The notes beneath the pieces were generated by a model, which saw only the letters and a program-made list of their open reading frames with translations, made no database searches and was not told the origin of the DNA. Made by a program: the position numbers and the translations under genes. From Shewanella sp. NIFS-20-20 (GTDB lineage Bacteria > Pseudomonadota > Gammaproteobacteria > Enterobacterales > Shewanellaceae): 64,000 nt of DNA. The stretch lies in assembly GCF_019209865.1 (NCBI RefSeq), contig NZ_JAHUTT010000014.1:1-64000 (forward strand), in the 5' to 3' direction. Shown here in pieces: positions 56,001 to 64,000 of the stretch. Position 1 is the first letter of the stretch; every line of letters starts with the position of its first letter.

Positions 56001-56798
56001 CGCCGTGATGTCGACCAGTGCCGTGATGAAGGCATGGATGGCTTTGTGATAAAACCGGTTGATTTTAGTTTGTTAAACAATGAAATGGCCAAGTTGGTGC
56101 CAGGACATTTTGCAGTCAACATGCCAGAGTCAATCGAGTCAGGTCAGCAAAGTCACGACAATGCCAATGATGTCTTTGCGAATGTTCGTCATTGTATTCA
56201 AGTCGATAAAGCCCTGATTAACTGGGGTGATGAACAACTCTTTTTAAAAATGCTGCGAGAATTTCCAGACCACTGGGAGACGGTGGTTAATGACGTCAAC
56301 CAAGCGTTAACCTCGGCCAATTATGAGTTAGCCAAAGCCGAAACTCATAAACTTAAGGGGGTGGCTGGTGGTCTGGGGATGGAGCACCTCTATGATGCGA
56401 CGCGCCAACTCGATGAAGCCTTAAGTGAAGAGGCCGCCGAAGCTAAGTTGTTCGGGTTATTAAGCGAATTAGAAGATAGCTTATTTGCCGTGAATAGTGC
56501 CATCAACAAATTGCCCGTCTCACAGGCCCATGAAGAGTTATGCGATCTTGATGTCGAACCAATCGATATGGATGAGTTATTAGCCAAATTACTTATTTTT
56601 AGAGAAAAGCTAGAACGTGGAATGCAAGATGACGATGAACTCGACATGTTGAGTCTGCAATTGAGGGCATATCAACACGCGGATCTAGCCACATTACTCG
56701 TTGAAATGACAGACGATTTTAATTTTACTGGGGCAATCGGGGTGATTGACCAGTGTGCTGAACGGATAAACCAGCTAGCGGAGCGTTCCCATGGATAA
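53025..56798 (+). CDS. Hybrid sensor histidine kinase (PAS-HisKA-HATPase-REC-Hpt)
   Basis: The 1257-residue membrane protein has TM1 (about 10-30), a periplasmic sensor (about 31-283), TM2 (about 284-306), a helical linker, a PAS domain (about 515-635), HisKA with phosphoacceptor in FLANMSHELRTPMNAVIGM (His about 663), HATPase with INLIGNAIKF, DSGIGIP and GGTGLGTTIS, a REC domain (LMDIHMPNMNGF, Asp about 953) and a C-terminal Hpt domain (AETHKLKGVAGGLGM, about 1104). This is a full internal phosphorelay. GGAGGG precedes ATG 53025. It overlaps the next gene by eight bases, so the kinase, REC-pseudokinase and HD-GYP genes form an operon. Confidence 0.93.
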   Translation: MLGTMSIRTRLLLGIWLLLIFPVCLLWFQIINEPKQTLKLNQARLDQHVEEMAFSVGEQLLEWQSDADLASELYRNTLSDTALTPTQKLNQLAALFPVFEWIVLYSQTGEILAKNQLSDRLNLQTSGEAIAAQRLSNELISSIHENYKQQQQPIWQQAGQGEYQNLIENQQLQFLGLASRENSDTTRLVWLINGNRLFSYIFNRKSLLGQHSSDWRWQSLTISNQQGVPQFVINYPGTTHRSGQHILTSKLVPLYPNKQQLEPWQIQVNAEVTLAEQRWWQADLFWAACVMTLMAIFLPWWLTHYFSYGLARLLSQIEKINHNQEIYPINKARVAKHWQGLIDAVEKYQGMYLSQKQLTESYKQFQQELLLKGGAMDAVNASLVVVDSSDLHFPVIYANHAYCQEHDASAGAMIGQTCRYLDSQYSSTTMVSTLSQAISRVEPSDVLQKQAKAGGAISWTHIHFAPIVIPDQPQRYFVAIGNDVTQLKAYEKRVRDLNISLEQRVNTRTLALQQAEHQLRATLDTMSDALVVAEPNGTIKDINRTAINLFGFRSEELLGQNLALVIADREQITNIESWFSSLLVGKTKKMGSQVETLAINKSGGLFAVEVSVTCVRSKYQQTYTMVLRDISDRKAAEIRLRNAKDEAELANRTKSEFLANMSHELRTPMNAVIGMTDIVLDTELSREQRRHLTTVSKSAHALLGLLNDILDLTKLERGSMELERLSFDVRRSLNSVINMMELQARKKGLKLSFQVTNNVPKLVMGDPAKLRQVLINLIGNAIKFTEKGEIKLNAFYQEGGNSEQLNFVVADSGIGIPKDRLEHIFKPFVQSDGSISRRYGGTGLGTTISRELVEKMGGQIWVESELGVGSRFYFFIYAPASENQEEVQYQEDNPLIQYKVIQPLKILLAEDVAVNAELIQTRLGRDQHIIDWAKDGVEAVDHFEQAHGEYDLVLMDIHMPNMNGFEAHAKIKELGNQWQKQVPVIALTASGMRRDVDQCRDEGMDGFVIKPVDFSLLNNEMAKLVPGHFAVNMPESIESGQQSHDNANDVFANVRHCIQVDKALINWGDEQLFLKMLREFPDHWETVVNDVNQALTSANYELAKAETHKLKGVAGGLGMEHLYDATRQLDEALSEEAAEAKLFGLLSELEDSLFAVNSAINKLPVSQAHEELCDLDVEPIDMDELLAKLLIFREKLERGMQDDDELDMLSLQLRAYQHADLATLLVEMTDDFNFTGAIGVIDQCAERINQLAERSHG

Positions 56799-57786
56799 AA
56801 AAATTAGGGTGCTTGCTGTCGATGATGAATTGGCAAATTTAAAATTACTCAAAAGTATTTTAGGGCCAAGTGAATACGATGTGGCATTTGCACTCAATGG
56901 TGCCGATGCGATTAAGCTACTTGAATCCGATATCTATGATGTGGTGCTGCTGGACATCATGATGCCAGAAACCGATGGTTACAAGGTATTAGAGCGCTTG
57001 CGCCGTTGGGATAGGATTTGGCGGACTCGGGTCATTGTGTTATCGGCGCTTGACGATGTCGAAGGCAAGCTAAAAGCCTTTGATTTAGGGGCGGTGGATT
57101 ATGTCACCAAACCTTTTAATCGTAATGAACTATTATCAAGAATAAAGGCAAGGTTAATGCAACCGACGTCACTGGAGATGATAGGTGTATCAATACGGAT
57201 GTTAAGTCATGAATTAGCACAAAATAAAATGGCGATAGCTGCGCTCAATGCCGAGCCTGAGACCTGTTTGCCGGTGCTGGCAAAAACCGAAAAGCGTCTG
57301 AATCAATTACTGCTGCATTTTCATCTTAAGAAAATTGAAATCCGATTAAATTCAGTCCCCATCAAACGTTATATGGGCGAGTGGCTTAACTCGGTAAAAT
57401 CTCAATATAATATTGAAGCTGATATCGGTAAAACCGCTGGGTTAGTCTTGGCGGCCGATGCGGGCTTACTGGATAAAATGTTTCGAGCTGTGGTGAATTT
57501 TTTATCTAGCCGAACCAGCGATGGTGTTCAGTTAGTGGTTCGGGATAAAGAAACCCATGCGGATTTTGTCTTTATTGATAAAGGGCCAATGGTCTCGCAA
57601 GAAGCGATTGATGCATGGTTTGATCCCTTATGTGATTCCGGTGAGGCCCAAGATGTTATGGTGAGTTATGCCATGGCGAATGCCAATGTCATTGCGCAAA
57701 AACATGGCGGTAAGATTATCTGCGATTCAAAAACCAATCAAACTCAAATTCATATTATTCTGCCCCTGCGTATTGGACAACAATAA
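56791..57786 (+). CDS. Receiver protein with degenerate histidine-kinase-like C-terminus
   Basis: The 331-residue protein starts with a REC domain (DDELANLKLLKSIL; phosphoacceptor in VVLLDIMMPETDGY, Asp about 55; conserved Lys in TKPF about 109). The C-terminal part (about 130-331) looks like HisKA plus HATPase: LSHELAQNKMAIAA resembles an H box, but there is no N box and the ATP lid reads DKGPMVS instead of DxGxG. It probably cannot bind ATP normally. It lies between a hybrid kinase and an HD-GYP protein with eight-base overlap and one-base gap, so it may adapt or scaffold the relay. Confidence 0.85.
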   Translation: MDKKIRVLAVDDELANLKLLKSILGPSEYDVAFALNGADAIKLLESDIYDVVLLDIMMPETDGYKVLERLRRWDRIWRTRVIVLSALDDVEGKLKAFDLGAVDYVTKPFNRNELLSRIKARLMQPTSLEMIGVSIRMLSHELAQNKMAIAALNAEPETCLPVLAKTEKRLNQLLLHFHLKKIEIRLNSVPIKRYMGEWLNSVKSQYNIEADIGKTAGLVLAADAGLLDKMFRAVVNFLSSRTSDGVQLVVRDKETHADFVFIDKGPMVSQEAIDAWFDPLCDSGEAQDVMVSYAMANANVIAQKHGGKIICDSKTNQTQIHIILPLRIGQQ

Positions 57787-57787
57787 T

Positions 57788-58810
57788 ATGGCTAATATTC
57801 TCGTTGTTGATGATATGAAAGAGAATTTGACTCTGATGAAAAGGATCTTGGAGGGTGACGGTCATCAGGTATTTTTTGCGCAATCGGGGCAAGTAGCGCT
57901 GGATAGGATCCATCAGTGTCAACCGAGCGATATTGATTTGATCTTATTGGATGTGATGATGCCGGGGATGACGGGCTATCAAGTGTGCGAACAACTTAAA
58001 TTGTCGGAGTCGAGCTCGCATATTCCCATTATTTTTGTCACGGCCATGAGCGCTGAACCTGATGAAACCCGCGCTTTTGCTGCCGGTGGGGTGGACTATA
58101 TCACTAAGCCAATCAGCGCTGGGCGCTTATTGGCTCGAGTTAAAAATCATCTGTCGTTAGTGCGCTTAGAAGAGTTAGAGGCGACGCAACTGTTGATTGT
58201 GCAAAAGCTCGGACGCGCGGCAGAATATAAAAATAATGAAACCGGATATCATGTGATCCGCATGAGTCATTACAGTCGTTTGCTCGGCAAAGCTTATGGC
58301 CTATCTCACGCGCAGTGCGACATGCTGTATCATGCCGCCGCGATGCACGATGTCGGCAAAATTGGCACGCCCGATCATATTTTGCTAAAACCTGACTGCT
58401 TAGATGACCATGAATGGCAAATCATGAAGATGCATCCCGTGATTGGCGCCGAGATTATAGGGGATCATGATATCCCGCTGTTGCAAGCGGCGCGAGATAT
58501 CGCTTTGACCCATCACGAAAAGTGGGATGGTAGTGGTTACCCCTTTGGCTTGCGCGGTAAAGACATACCAATTTTTGGGCGTATCGTCGCTATTGCTGAT
58601 GTGTTTGATGCCCTGAGCAGTTGCCGTTCCTATAAACACGGCTGGTCATTTGTTGAGACCTGTCAAGCCATTGAAGATGGCGCTGGCAGCCAGTTTGACC
58701 CGGAACTGGTGGCGCTGTTTTTGCAGCCAGAGATCTTGGCGCAAGTTAAGCAAGTGCAACTTGATTGGCAAGAAAATCATCCCGATGAAGATAGCGTCAG
58801 CTATGCTTGA
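57788..58810 (+). CDS. REC-HD-GYP c-di-GMP phosphodiesterase
   Basis: The 340-residue protein has a REC domain (NILVVDDMKENLTLMKRIL; Asp about 54 in LILLDVMMPGMTGY) followed by an HD-GYP domain (about 160-335). Metal ligands are in HDVGKIGTPDHIL (about 187-199), HPVIGAEII and HHEKWDGSGYPFG (about 241-253). HD-GYP enzymes cleave c-di-GMP. ATG 57788 is one base after the upstream stop; a longer in-frame start inside the previous gene is not needed. Control by the kinase in the same operon is likely. Confidence 0.93.
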   Translation: MANILVVDDMKENLTLMKRILEGDGHQVFFAQSGQVALDRIHQCQPSDIDLILLDVMMPGMTGYQVCEQLKLSESSSHIPIIFVTAMSAEPDETRAFAAGGVDYITKPISAGRLLARVKNHLSLVRLEELEATQLLIVQKLGRAAEYKNNETGYHVIRMSHYSRLLGKAYGLSHAQCDMLYHAAAMHDVGKIGTPDHILLKPDCLDDHEWQIMKMHPVIGAEIIGDHDIPLLQAARDIALTHHEKWDGSGYPFGLRGKDIPIFGRIVAIADVFDALSSCRSYKHGWSFVETCQAIEDGAGSQFDPELVALFLQPEILAQVKQVQLDWQENHPDEDSVSYA

Positions 58811-58972
58811 TGGCCCGCGCCCGACCGGCATCTTTTGCATCAATATTGTTTGTTTTCCCCTCCGAAAGTATGAAGTTTTACCATCCTTGGTGTAATGGCC
58901 GCTGTTTTTATTATGGGACTAAGATAGGACAGTCGGCGTAGGCCATTACTATCCAATAAGAGAGGTCCTCAG
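58811..58972 (+). promoter_or_regulatory. Upstream region of the aldehyde dehydrogenase gene
   Basis: This 162-base gap holds the ald promoter. GAGAGG (about 58961-58966) is the ribosome-binding site. No operator could be recognised. Confidence 0.4.
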
Positions 58973-60493
58973 ATGATTTACGCAAAACCCGGCGCCCCAG
59001 GTGCCAAGGTCACCCTCAAACCACGCTATGAAAACTATATTAATGGGCAGTGGCGCCCCCCTGTTGAAGGTCAGTATTTCGACAATTACTCGCCGGTCAA
59101 TGGCGAAAAAATTTGTGAAATACCCCGCTCAACCGCATCTGATATTGATTTGGCGTTAGATGCTGCCCATGCGGCTAAAGATGCGTGGGCGGCGACCTCG
59201 GTGACGGAGCGAGCCAATATCATGCTTAAAATTGCCGACAGGTTAGAGCAAAACCTTGAAATGCTGGCATTGGCAGAAACTTGGGATAACGGCAAATGTA
59301 TTAGGGAAACCTTGGCCGCCGACTTGCCTCTGGCCATCGATCATTACCGCTATTATGCCGGCTGTATTCGCGCGCAAGAAGGCGCTCATAGTCAAATCGA
59401 TAATGGCACTGTGGCCTATCATTTTCATGAGCCTCTCGGGGTTGTGGGGCAAATCATTCCTTGGAACTTCCCGTTATTAATGTCGGCTTGGAAAATTCCC
59501 CCTGCGTTAGTCACTGGCAATTGCATTGTCCTAAAACCCGCCGAACAAACCCCGGTATCCATTTGTTTATTCCTTGAGTTAGTTGGCGACTTATTGCCGC
59601 CGGGGGTGCTTAATGTGGTTCATGGTTTCGGCCAAGAGGCGGGCGCCGCCTTAGCGACGTCTAGTCGGATTGAAAAACTGGCCTTTACCGGGTCGAGTGC
59701 TGTCGGTGGCACCATCTTAAAAAATGCCGCCACCAGTATGATCCCCGCCACCGTTGAACTGGGGGGTAAGTCGCCCAATATCTTCTTTGAAGATATTTTC
59801 AACCATGAAGATGAGTATCTGGATAAATGCCTTGAAGGGGCTGCACTGGCCTTTTTAAACCAAGGGGAAGTCTGTACCTGCCCATCGCGTATTTTGGTGC
59901 AAGAGTCCGTTTACGATGCCTTTGTGGCCAAACTGCTTAAACGCATTGAAGCAGTGACGCAAGGCGATCCGCTCGACACCGACAGTCAAGTGGGGGCGCA
60001 AGTCAGTAAGGTCCAGTATGAAAAAATCCTCAATTACATCGCGATTGGTCGCGCAGAAGGAGCACAAGTGCTGATTGGCGGTGACAAAAAGGTCGGTGAC
60101 GGCGATCGCCAGCAAGGCTTTTATGTGCAACCGACCTTGTTAAAAGGCACCAACGACATGCGGGTGTTCCAAGAGGAAATCTTTGGTCCTGTGGTGGCGA
60201 TAACGACCTTCAAGACCGAAGAGGAAGCCTTGGCCATGGCCAACGACACCATTTATGGCTTAGGTGCTGGCTTATGGACGCGCGACATGAACCGAGCTTA
60301 TCGGATGGGCCGCGGGATTAAGGCCGGTCGCGTGTGGACCAATTGTTACCACCTCTATCCCGCGCATGCGGCGTTTGGAGGCTATAAGAAGTCGGGTATC
60401 GGCCGTGAGAATCACAGCATGATGCTAAATTACTACCAGCAAACGAAAAATTTACTGGTCAGTTACGACACCTCACCGCTCGGTTTTTTTTAG
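58973..60493 (+). CDS. exaC: Aldehyde dehydrogenase, ExaC type
   Basis: The 506-residue NAD-dependent aldehyde dehydrogenase has the Rossmann loop FTGSSAVGG (about 242-250), catalytic glutamate region [12 protein letters not shown] (about 261-272) and active cysteine in [14 protein letters not shown] (about 293-306). The opening [25 protein letters not shown] and the C-terminal [23 protein letters not shown] fit the ExaC/AldB group, which oxidises acetaldehyde formed from ethanol. A FIST sensor and PAS kinase follow on the same strand, as ercS'-type genes do near the ethanol-oxidation locus of Pseudomonas. Confidence 0.92.
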   Translation: MIYAKPGAPGAKVTLKPRYENYINGQWRPPVEGQYFDNYSPVNGEKICEIPRSTASDIDLALDAAHAAKDAWAATSVTERANIMLKIADRLEQNLEMLALAETWDNGKCIRETLAADLPLAIDHYRYYAGCIRAQEGAHSQIDNGTVAYHFHEPLGVVGQIIPWNFPLLMSAWKIPPALVTGNCIVLKPAEQTPVSICLFLELVGDLLPPGVLNVVHGFGQEAGAALATSSRIEKLAFTGSSAVGGTILKNAATSMIPATVELGGKSPNIFFEDIFNHEDEYLDKCLEGAALAFLNQGEVCTCPSRILVQESVYDAFVAKLLKRIEAVTQGDPLDTDSQVGAQVSKVQYEKILNYIAIGRAEGAQVLIGGDKKVGDGDRQQGFYVQPTLLKGTNDMRVFQEEIFGPVVAITTFKTEEEALAMANDTIYGLGAGLWTRDMNRAYRMGRGIKAGRVWTNCYHLYPAHAAFGGYKKSGIGRENHSMMLNYYQQTKNLLVSYDTSPLGFF

Positions 60494-60508
60494 CACCATG
60501 CTAATCCG

Positions 60509-60536
60509 CCATGCCTCGAGAGGGGCATGGGTTTTT
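60509..60536 (+). terminator. Terminator after exaC
   Basis: CCATGCCTC (60509-60517), GAGA tetraloop, GGGGCATGG (60522-60530) with one T-G pair, then TTTTT. Separates exaC from the FIST gene. Confidence 0.85.
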
Positions 60537-60600
60537 CTCAGGTCGGATGTTTAATCGTCAGCGCATTTGCTACGCTGGCAAAACCTGTATTTCCCCATAA

Positions 60601-61827
60601 ATGGACCTGCCTTTGATGCCAAATCCGAGTGATGTTCAGCCTGCGCCGTTAAGCGGGCGTAATCCCCCCGATGCTTTAATATTACTGGCAAGTAGTGATA
60701 GCACTGATGCGGATGTGGCGGCGGCCGAGTTAGCACAACAGTTTCAAGACCAGGAGCTGGCGGCCGTGTTATTTTTTTGTTCCGCCTCCTATGATTTACC
60801 CGCTCTAGCCGCCGCCATGAACCTGTCATTTGCTGATTACCCGTTAATGGGGTGTACCACCTCGGGGGAATTGACTGACACCGGCTACCATAAAAACAGT
60901 ATCTTGGCGTTAGGATTTAAACACAGTGATTTTTGCATTGAAGCGGCATTAATGCCGCTGGCCAGCGTGGATCTCGTTGCGGCTCAGGCCTGCGTGACTG
61001 AGCTGATGCAGCGCTGCCAACCACGGTTGAAGGGGGACATTTCTCAACACAGCTTTGTGCTGACCATGGTCGATGGTTTATCTCCCAAAGAAGAATTATT
61101 TTTAGCCATGCTGAACTCGGCGCTGGGTAAAATTCCGCATTTTGGCGGCAGTGCCGGCGATGACGTGATTTTAGGTCAAACCCACGTGTACTTAAATGGC
61201 GAGTTTCATAGCGATGCCGCGATTGTCGTTATGGTAAACACTCACTGCCCGTTTACCGTATTTACCACCCATCATATCGAAAGCTTACAACGTAAGTTGG
61301 TGGTCACTCGCGCCGATAGCCAAACGCGCCGAGTGTATGAGCTCAATGCCGAACCTGCCGCGTTGGTGTATGCCCGAGAAGTGGGCATAGCCGCCGATGA
61401 GCTGCGCCCCGAGGTGTATGCGCTGCATCCGCTAGCTGTGCTGATCGGTGATGAATATTATGTGCGCTCTATCCAGAAGGTGAACGAGGATTTAAGTATT
61501 GATTTTTATTGTGCCGTTGATGTTGGCATCGTATTGACCGCCATGCAACCTGGCGATATTTATAGCGGGGTCGCCACCAAACTGGCCAGTGTCGCCGCGC
61601 CGCTAGGTGAGGTCGAGATGGTATTGGCTTGCGATTGCTTTTTGCGCGAATTGGAAATCCGGCTGCAACAGGGGAATGAGCGTATCCAGCGCATCTTTAA
61701 CCAATACCGAGTCTTGGGTTTTAATACCTATGGTGAGCAGCTTAATGGCATCCATATGAATCAGACCTTCACTGGGGTGATGATCGCCAAACCCAAGCCA
61801 TTGGCCGCTGAAGCTGAGGATTGCTAA
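60601..61827 (+). CDS. FIST-domain sensor protein (NosP-like)
   Basis: The 408-residue protein has N-terminal FIST (about 45-240, GCTTSGELTDTGYHKNSILALGF and FGGSAGDDVILGQTHVYLNGE) and C-terminal FIST_C (about 250-390). FIST proteins act as ligand-binding sensory partners; the NosP members bind haem and nitric oxide and regulate an adjacent kinase (NahK). A conserved histidine of NosP was not confidently located, so haem binding is inferred from context. The start could be ATG 60601 or 60616; neither has a good ribosome-binding site. It overlaps the next gene by one base. Confidence 0.85.
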   Translation: MDLPLMPNPSDVQPAPLSGRNPPDALILLASSDSTDADVAAAELAQQFQDQELAAVLFFCSASYDLPALAAAMNLSFADYPLMGCTTSGELTDTGYHKNSILALGFKHSDFCIEAALMPLASVDLVAAQACVTELMQRCQPRLKGDISQHSFVLTMVDGLSPKEELFLAMLNSALGKIPHFGGSAGDDVILGQTHVYLNGEFHSDAAIVVMVNTHCPFTVFTTHHIESLQRKLVVTRADSQTRRVYELNAEPAALVYAREVGIAADELRPEVYALHPLAVLIGDEYYVRSIQKVNEDLSIDFYCAVDVGIVLTAMQPGDIYSGVATKLASVAAPLGEVEMVLACDCFLRELEIRLQQGNERIQRIFNQYRVLGFNTYGEQLNGIHMNQTFTGVMIAKPKPLAAEAEDC

Positions 61828-64000
61828 TGGCGGATAGGCAAGCACTGTTGGATCGCATTGCGGCGCTCACCCTCAAAAATCAACAACAGCAACACATCAT
61901 CGATGCCTTAATTAATCGGGTCGAGCGCCGAGGTAGCAACAACTTGGCCCCTTATGATGCCTTTCAACATTCGGTGATCTTGGCTGAACAGGTTAGGGCC
62001 AAGACTGAACAGCTAAATCAGGCGCTACTCACCCTTGAGCAGCGTAATGCCGAAGTCACCTCAGCGTCGAGCTTGGCGGCGCAGGCGCATCAGCGTTTTG
62101 TCGATGCGATTGAGTCGATGACGGATGGTTTTGCCTTATTCGATAGTCAACACAAACTGATATATTTTAATCAAATCTTTAGTGATTATTGGCACGAGTT
62201 TAACTTAGTGTTAGCTACCGGAACCTCCTACGCTGAGCTCAAAGAGTACAGTCAATTACATGGCTTAATTCGCCAAGGCAGTCTGCTGGCACAAGCTCAA
62301 GGTAGCTGGATATATCAAGATCCATTGATGCGCTGGTGGCAAGTGTTAGAGCGCGCCACCGCCGATAACGGCCTGGTGTTGCTCTACAAAGACATCAGCA
62401 TGATTAAACACGCCGAAGCGGCTCGCTTTGAGGCGGCCATGGCCGAGAAATCACGGGTATTGCAAGTGCTTATCGATAACCTCTCTCAAGGCGTGGTCAT
62501 GGTCGATGCTCAGCAGCAAGTGCAAGTGGTCAATCAGCGTTTTGCCCAGATGGTAGGCATTAACGAGGCGGGGCCGTTACAAGGCAAGCGTGTGGCCAAC
62601 CTTAAGTATTTGCCATTGCCGCTTGAGTGTCGAGACCCACAAGCGGGCGAGGCTAACGACGATGCGCCGGCGTTTACGTATCAAGACAGTGTCTTTGATA
62701 TTCGCAGTCACCCCATCACAGACGGTGGTTTCGTCAATACTTATACCGATATCACCCAAGCCCATCAATCGGCGCAAACCTTGCGAGAAAACGCGCGTTG
62801 GCTGCGACTCATCACCGACAATGTCCCGGCCTTAATTGCCTATATCCGCGCCGATTATACCTATCAATTTACCAACAAGGGCTACGACGAATGGTACGGT
62901 TGGCCGCGCGGTGCCCTCCTTAACCGTCATTTACGCAGCAGTCGCAGCGCCGAAGAATATGCCGCCATGACGCCATTTTTAGCACAAGCCATGGCAGGCC
63001 AAGCGGTCACGTTTGAACTGGAGGAGGCCAATGCATCCGCGCAAATCTGCGTGATGCGCAAAACCTATGTGCCGAATATCAATGCCGAAGGTCGAGTGGT
63101 GGGGATATTTGTATTGAACTGGGATATCACCGACAGCAAACGCAGCGCCGAAGCCTTGGCGCAAGCCTATCAGCATCTAGAGCTGAGAGTGCAAGAGCGC
63201 ACCGCCCAATATCAGGAGCTCAATGGCCAATTACTGGCTGAAATCAATGAGCGTAGGCGCATGGAGCAACGCTTGCTTGATGCTAAAAAAGAAGCTGAGC
63301 GCGCCAATTTATCGAAAACCAAATTTCTAGCGGCCATCAGTCATGATTTACTGCAACCATTAAATGCGGCGCAGTTATATACCGGCTCATTAGCAGAAAC
63401 CGCCTTAGCCGCAGACTCGCGCAAACTGGTTACTTCCGTATCGCACTCTTTGGCCGATGTGGGATCATTAATCAGTATGCTGGTGGATATCTCTAAACTG
63501 GATGCCGGTATCGTTAGGGCCGACAAGCAGGCATTTAGGGTCAAAGATTTGCTGGATAATATTGCTAAAGAGTTTGCATTCCTTGGCCATGAAAAAGGCT
63601 TAGTGGTGCGCTATGTGCCTTGTGGGGCGGTGATTTACTCGGACCCACAGCTGCTGGCGCGCATTGTGCGCAATCTACTATCTAATGCCATCAGATATAC
63701 CCTCAAAGGCAAGGTGCTACTCGGTTGTCGTCTGCAGCAAAACGAGGTCATTATTCAAGTATGCGATAGCGGTAAAGGGATCCCTGCAGAAAAACAACAA
63801 GAAATTTTTCAGGAGTTTAAGCAATTAGCCAATCAGGGGAACGACATACGAAGTGGTCTAGGATTGGGGCTCGCCATTGTCGATAAGATCAGCAACGTGC
63901 TTGGCCATAATGTCCAGGTTATCTCCCAGGTCAATCAAGGCTCGGTATTTTCGGTACGTGTGCCTCGAGGCGAAGAGCAAGCATGGCAGCCCGAGGGACC
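61827..64000 (+). CDS. PAS sensor histidine kinase, NahK/ErcS'-like (runs off window)
   Basis: ATG 61827 overlaps the FIST stop (TAATG), and the frame stays open for 724 codons to the edge. The protein has no TM segments: a helical N-terminus (about 1-85), then PAS domains (about 88-200, 215-305, 325-440), a coiled linker (LELRVQERTAQYQELNGQL), HisKA with FLAAISHDLLQPLNAAQLY (His about 507), HATPase with NLLSNAIRYT, DSGKGIP and GLGLGLAIV. A receiver domain probably follows outside. The H-box HDLLQPL is typical of NahK/ErcS' kinases. It should be controlled by the FIST protein. Confidence 0.9.
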   Translation, partial: MADRQALLDRIAALTLKNQQQQHIIDALINRVERRGSNNLAPYDAFQHSVILAEQVRAKTEQLNQALLTLEQRNAEVTSASSLAAQAHQRFVDAIESMTDGFALFDSQHKLIYFNQIFSDYWHEFNLVLATGTSYAELKEYSQLHGLIRQGSLLAQAQGSWIYQDPLMRWWQVLERATADNGLVLLYKDISMIKHAEAARFEAAMAEKSRVLQVLIDNLSQGVVMVDAQQQVQVVNQRFAQMVGINEAGPLQGKRVANLKYLPLPLECRDPQAGEANDDAPAFTYQDSVFDIRSHPITDGGFVNTYTDITQAHQSAQTLRENARWLRLITDNVPALIAYIRADYTYQFTNKGYDEWYGWPRGALLNRHLRSSRSAEEYAAMTPFLAQAMAGQAVTFELEEANASAQICVMRKTYVPNINAEGRVVGIFVLNWDITDSKRSAEALAQAYQHLELRVQERTAQYQELNGQLLAEINERRRMEQRLLDAKKEAERANLSKTKFLAAISHDLLQPLNAAQLYTGSLAETALAADSRKLVTSVSHSLADVGSLISMLVDISKLDAGIVRADKQAFRVKDLLDNIAKEFAFLGHEKGLVVRYVPCGAVIYSDPQLLARIVRNLLSNAIRYTLKGKVLLGCRLQQNEVIIQVCDSGKGIPAEKQQEIFQEFKQLANQGNDIRSGLGLGLAIVDKISNVLGHNVQVISQVNQGSVFSVRVPRGEEQAWQPEG

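Noticed and set aside
1..64000. CRISPR arrays, insertion sequences, prophage, tRNA or rRNA genes
   Set aside because: No regularly spaced repeats, transposase or phage proteins, or tRNA/rRNA-like conserved sequences were seen on reading both strands.

Overview
The window is a gammaproteobacterial chromosome segment, almost certainly Shewanella. The main evidence is the lldP / dld-II / lldE / lldF / lldG lactate cluster, a Na+-type PomAB stator next to thiI, a RibBX-type riboflavin enzyme inside nrdR-ribD-ribE-ribBX-ribH-nusB-thiL-pgpA, and a dense set of c-di-GMP, PAS-kinase and secreted-peptidase genes. No insertion sequence, prophage, CRISPR array, rRNA or tRNA was seen. The region is gene-dense core chromosome, with about 50 protein genes.

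Layout. (1) 0-4 kb: a CDS tail at the left edge, ettA, a GFA-family protein, a GNAT acetyltransferase and a DnaQ-like exonuclease. (2) 4-11.4 kb: glyA, then the riboflavin/NusB/ThiL/PgpA operon on the + strand. (3) 11.5-17 kb: a hypothetical gene, an iron alcohol dehydrogenase, a cyclase-family protein that seems to lack a normal start codon, a RhlE-like DEAD-box helicase and a MATE exporter. (4) 17-24.7 kb: lactate utilisation genes on the - strand. (5) 25-33.5 kb: nadK, grpE (with a near-ideal sigma-32 promoter), xseB-ispA-dxs, pomAB (with a sigma-28-like promoter) and thiI. (6) 33.7-37 kb: gcvA, an alpha/beta hydrolase, a DUF423 gene and rlmM; rlmM is interrupted by an in-frame TGA before its catalytic lysine. 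(7) 37-49.4 kb: NAD-type isocitrate dehydrogenase, an S9 peptidase, DUF3192, xni-ppnN-diguanylate cyclase, a TPR membrane protein and an M61 peptidase. (8) 49.5-58.8 kb: a tricorn-like S41 protease, then a three-gene signalling operon (hybrid kinase, REC-pseudokinase, REC-HD-GYP). (9) 59-64 kb: ExaC-type aldehyde dehydrogenase, a FIST-domain (NosP-like) sensor and a PAS histidine kinase (NahK/ErcS'-like) that runs off the right edge.

How the parts fit. Lactate is imported by LldP and oxidised by Dld-II (D-lactate) and LldEFG (L-lactate) to pyruvate, feeding respiration; the NAD-type isocitrate dehydrogenase serves the same central metabolism. Riboflavin and thiamine cofactor genes cluster together. 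Motility (PomAB) and c-di-GMP turnover (GGDEF and HD-GYP genes, FIST/kinase pair) suggest control of the switch between swimming and biofilm.

The most notable observations are: the rlmM nonsense codon; a probable AUU or AUA start codon at 13642; a hairpin that sits between the thiL Shine-Dalgarno sequence and its GTG start; a stable 46-nt stem-loop in an unusual 0.4 kb spacer inside the lactate operon; a degenerate GTP cyclohydrolase II domain; and a degenerate kinase domain fused to a receiver in the HD-GYP operon. All functional statements are from sequence reading only; no database search was run.
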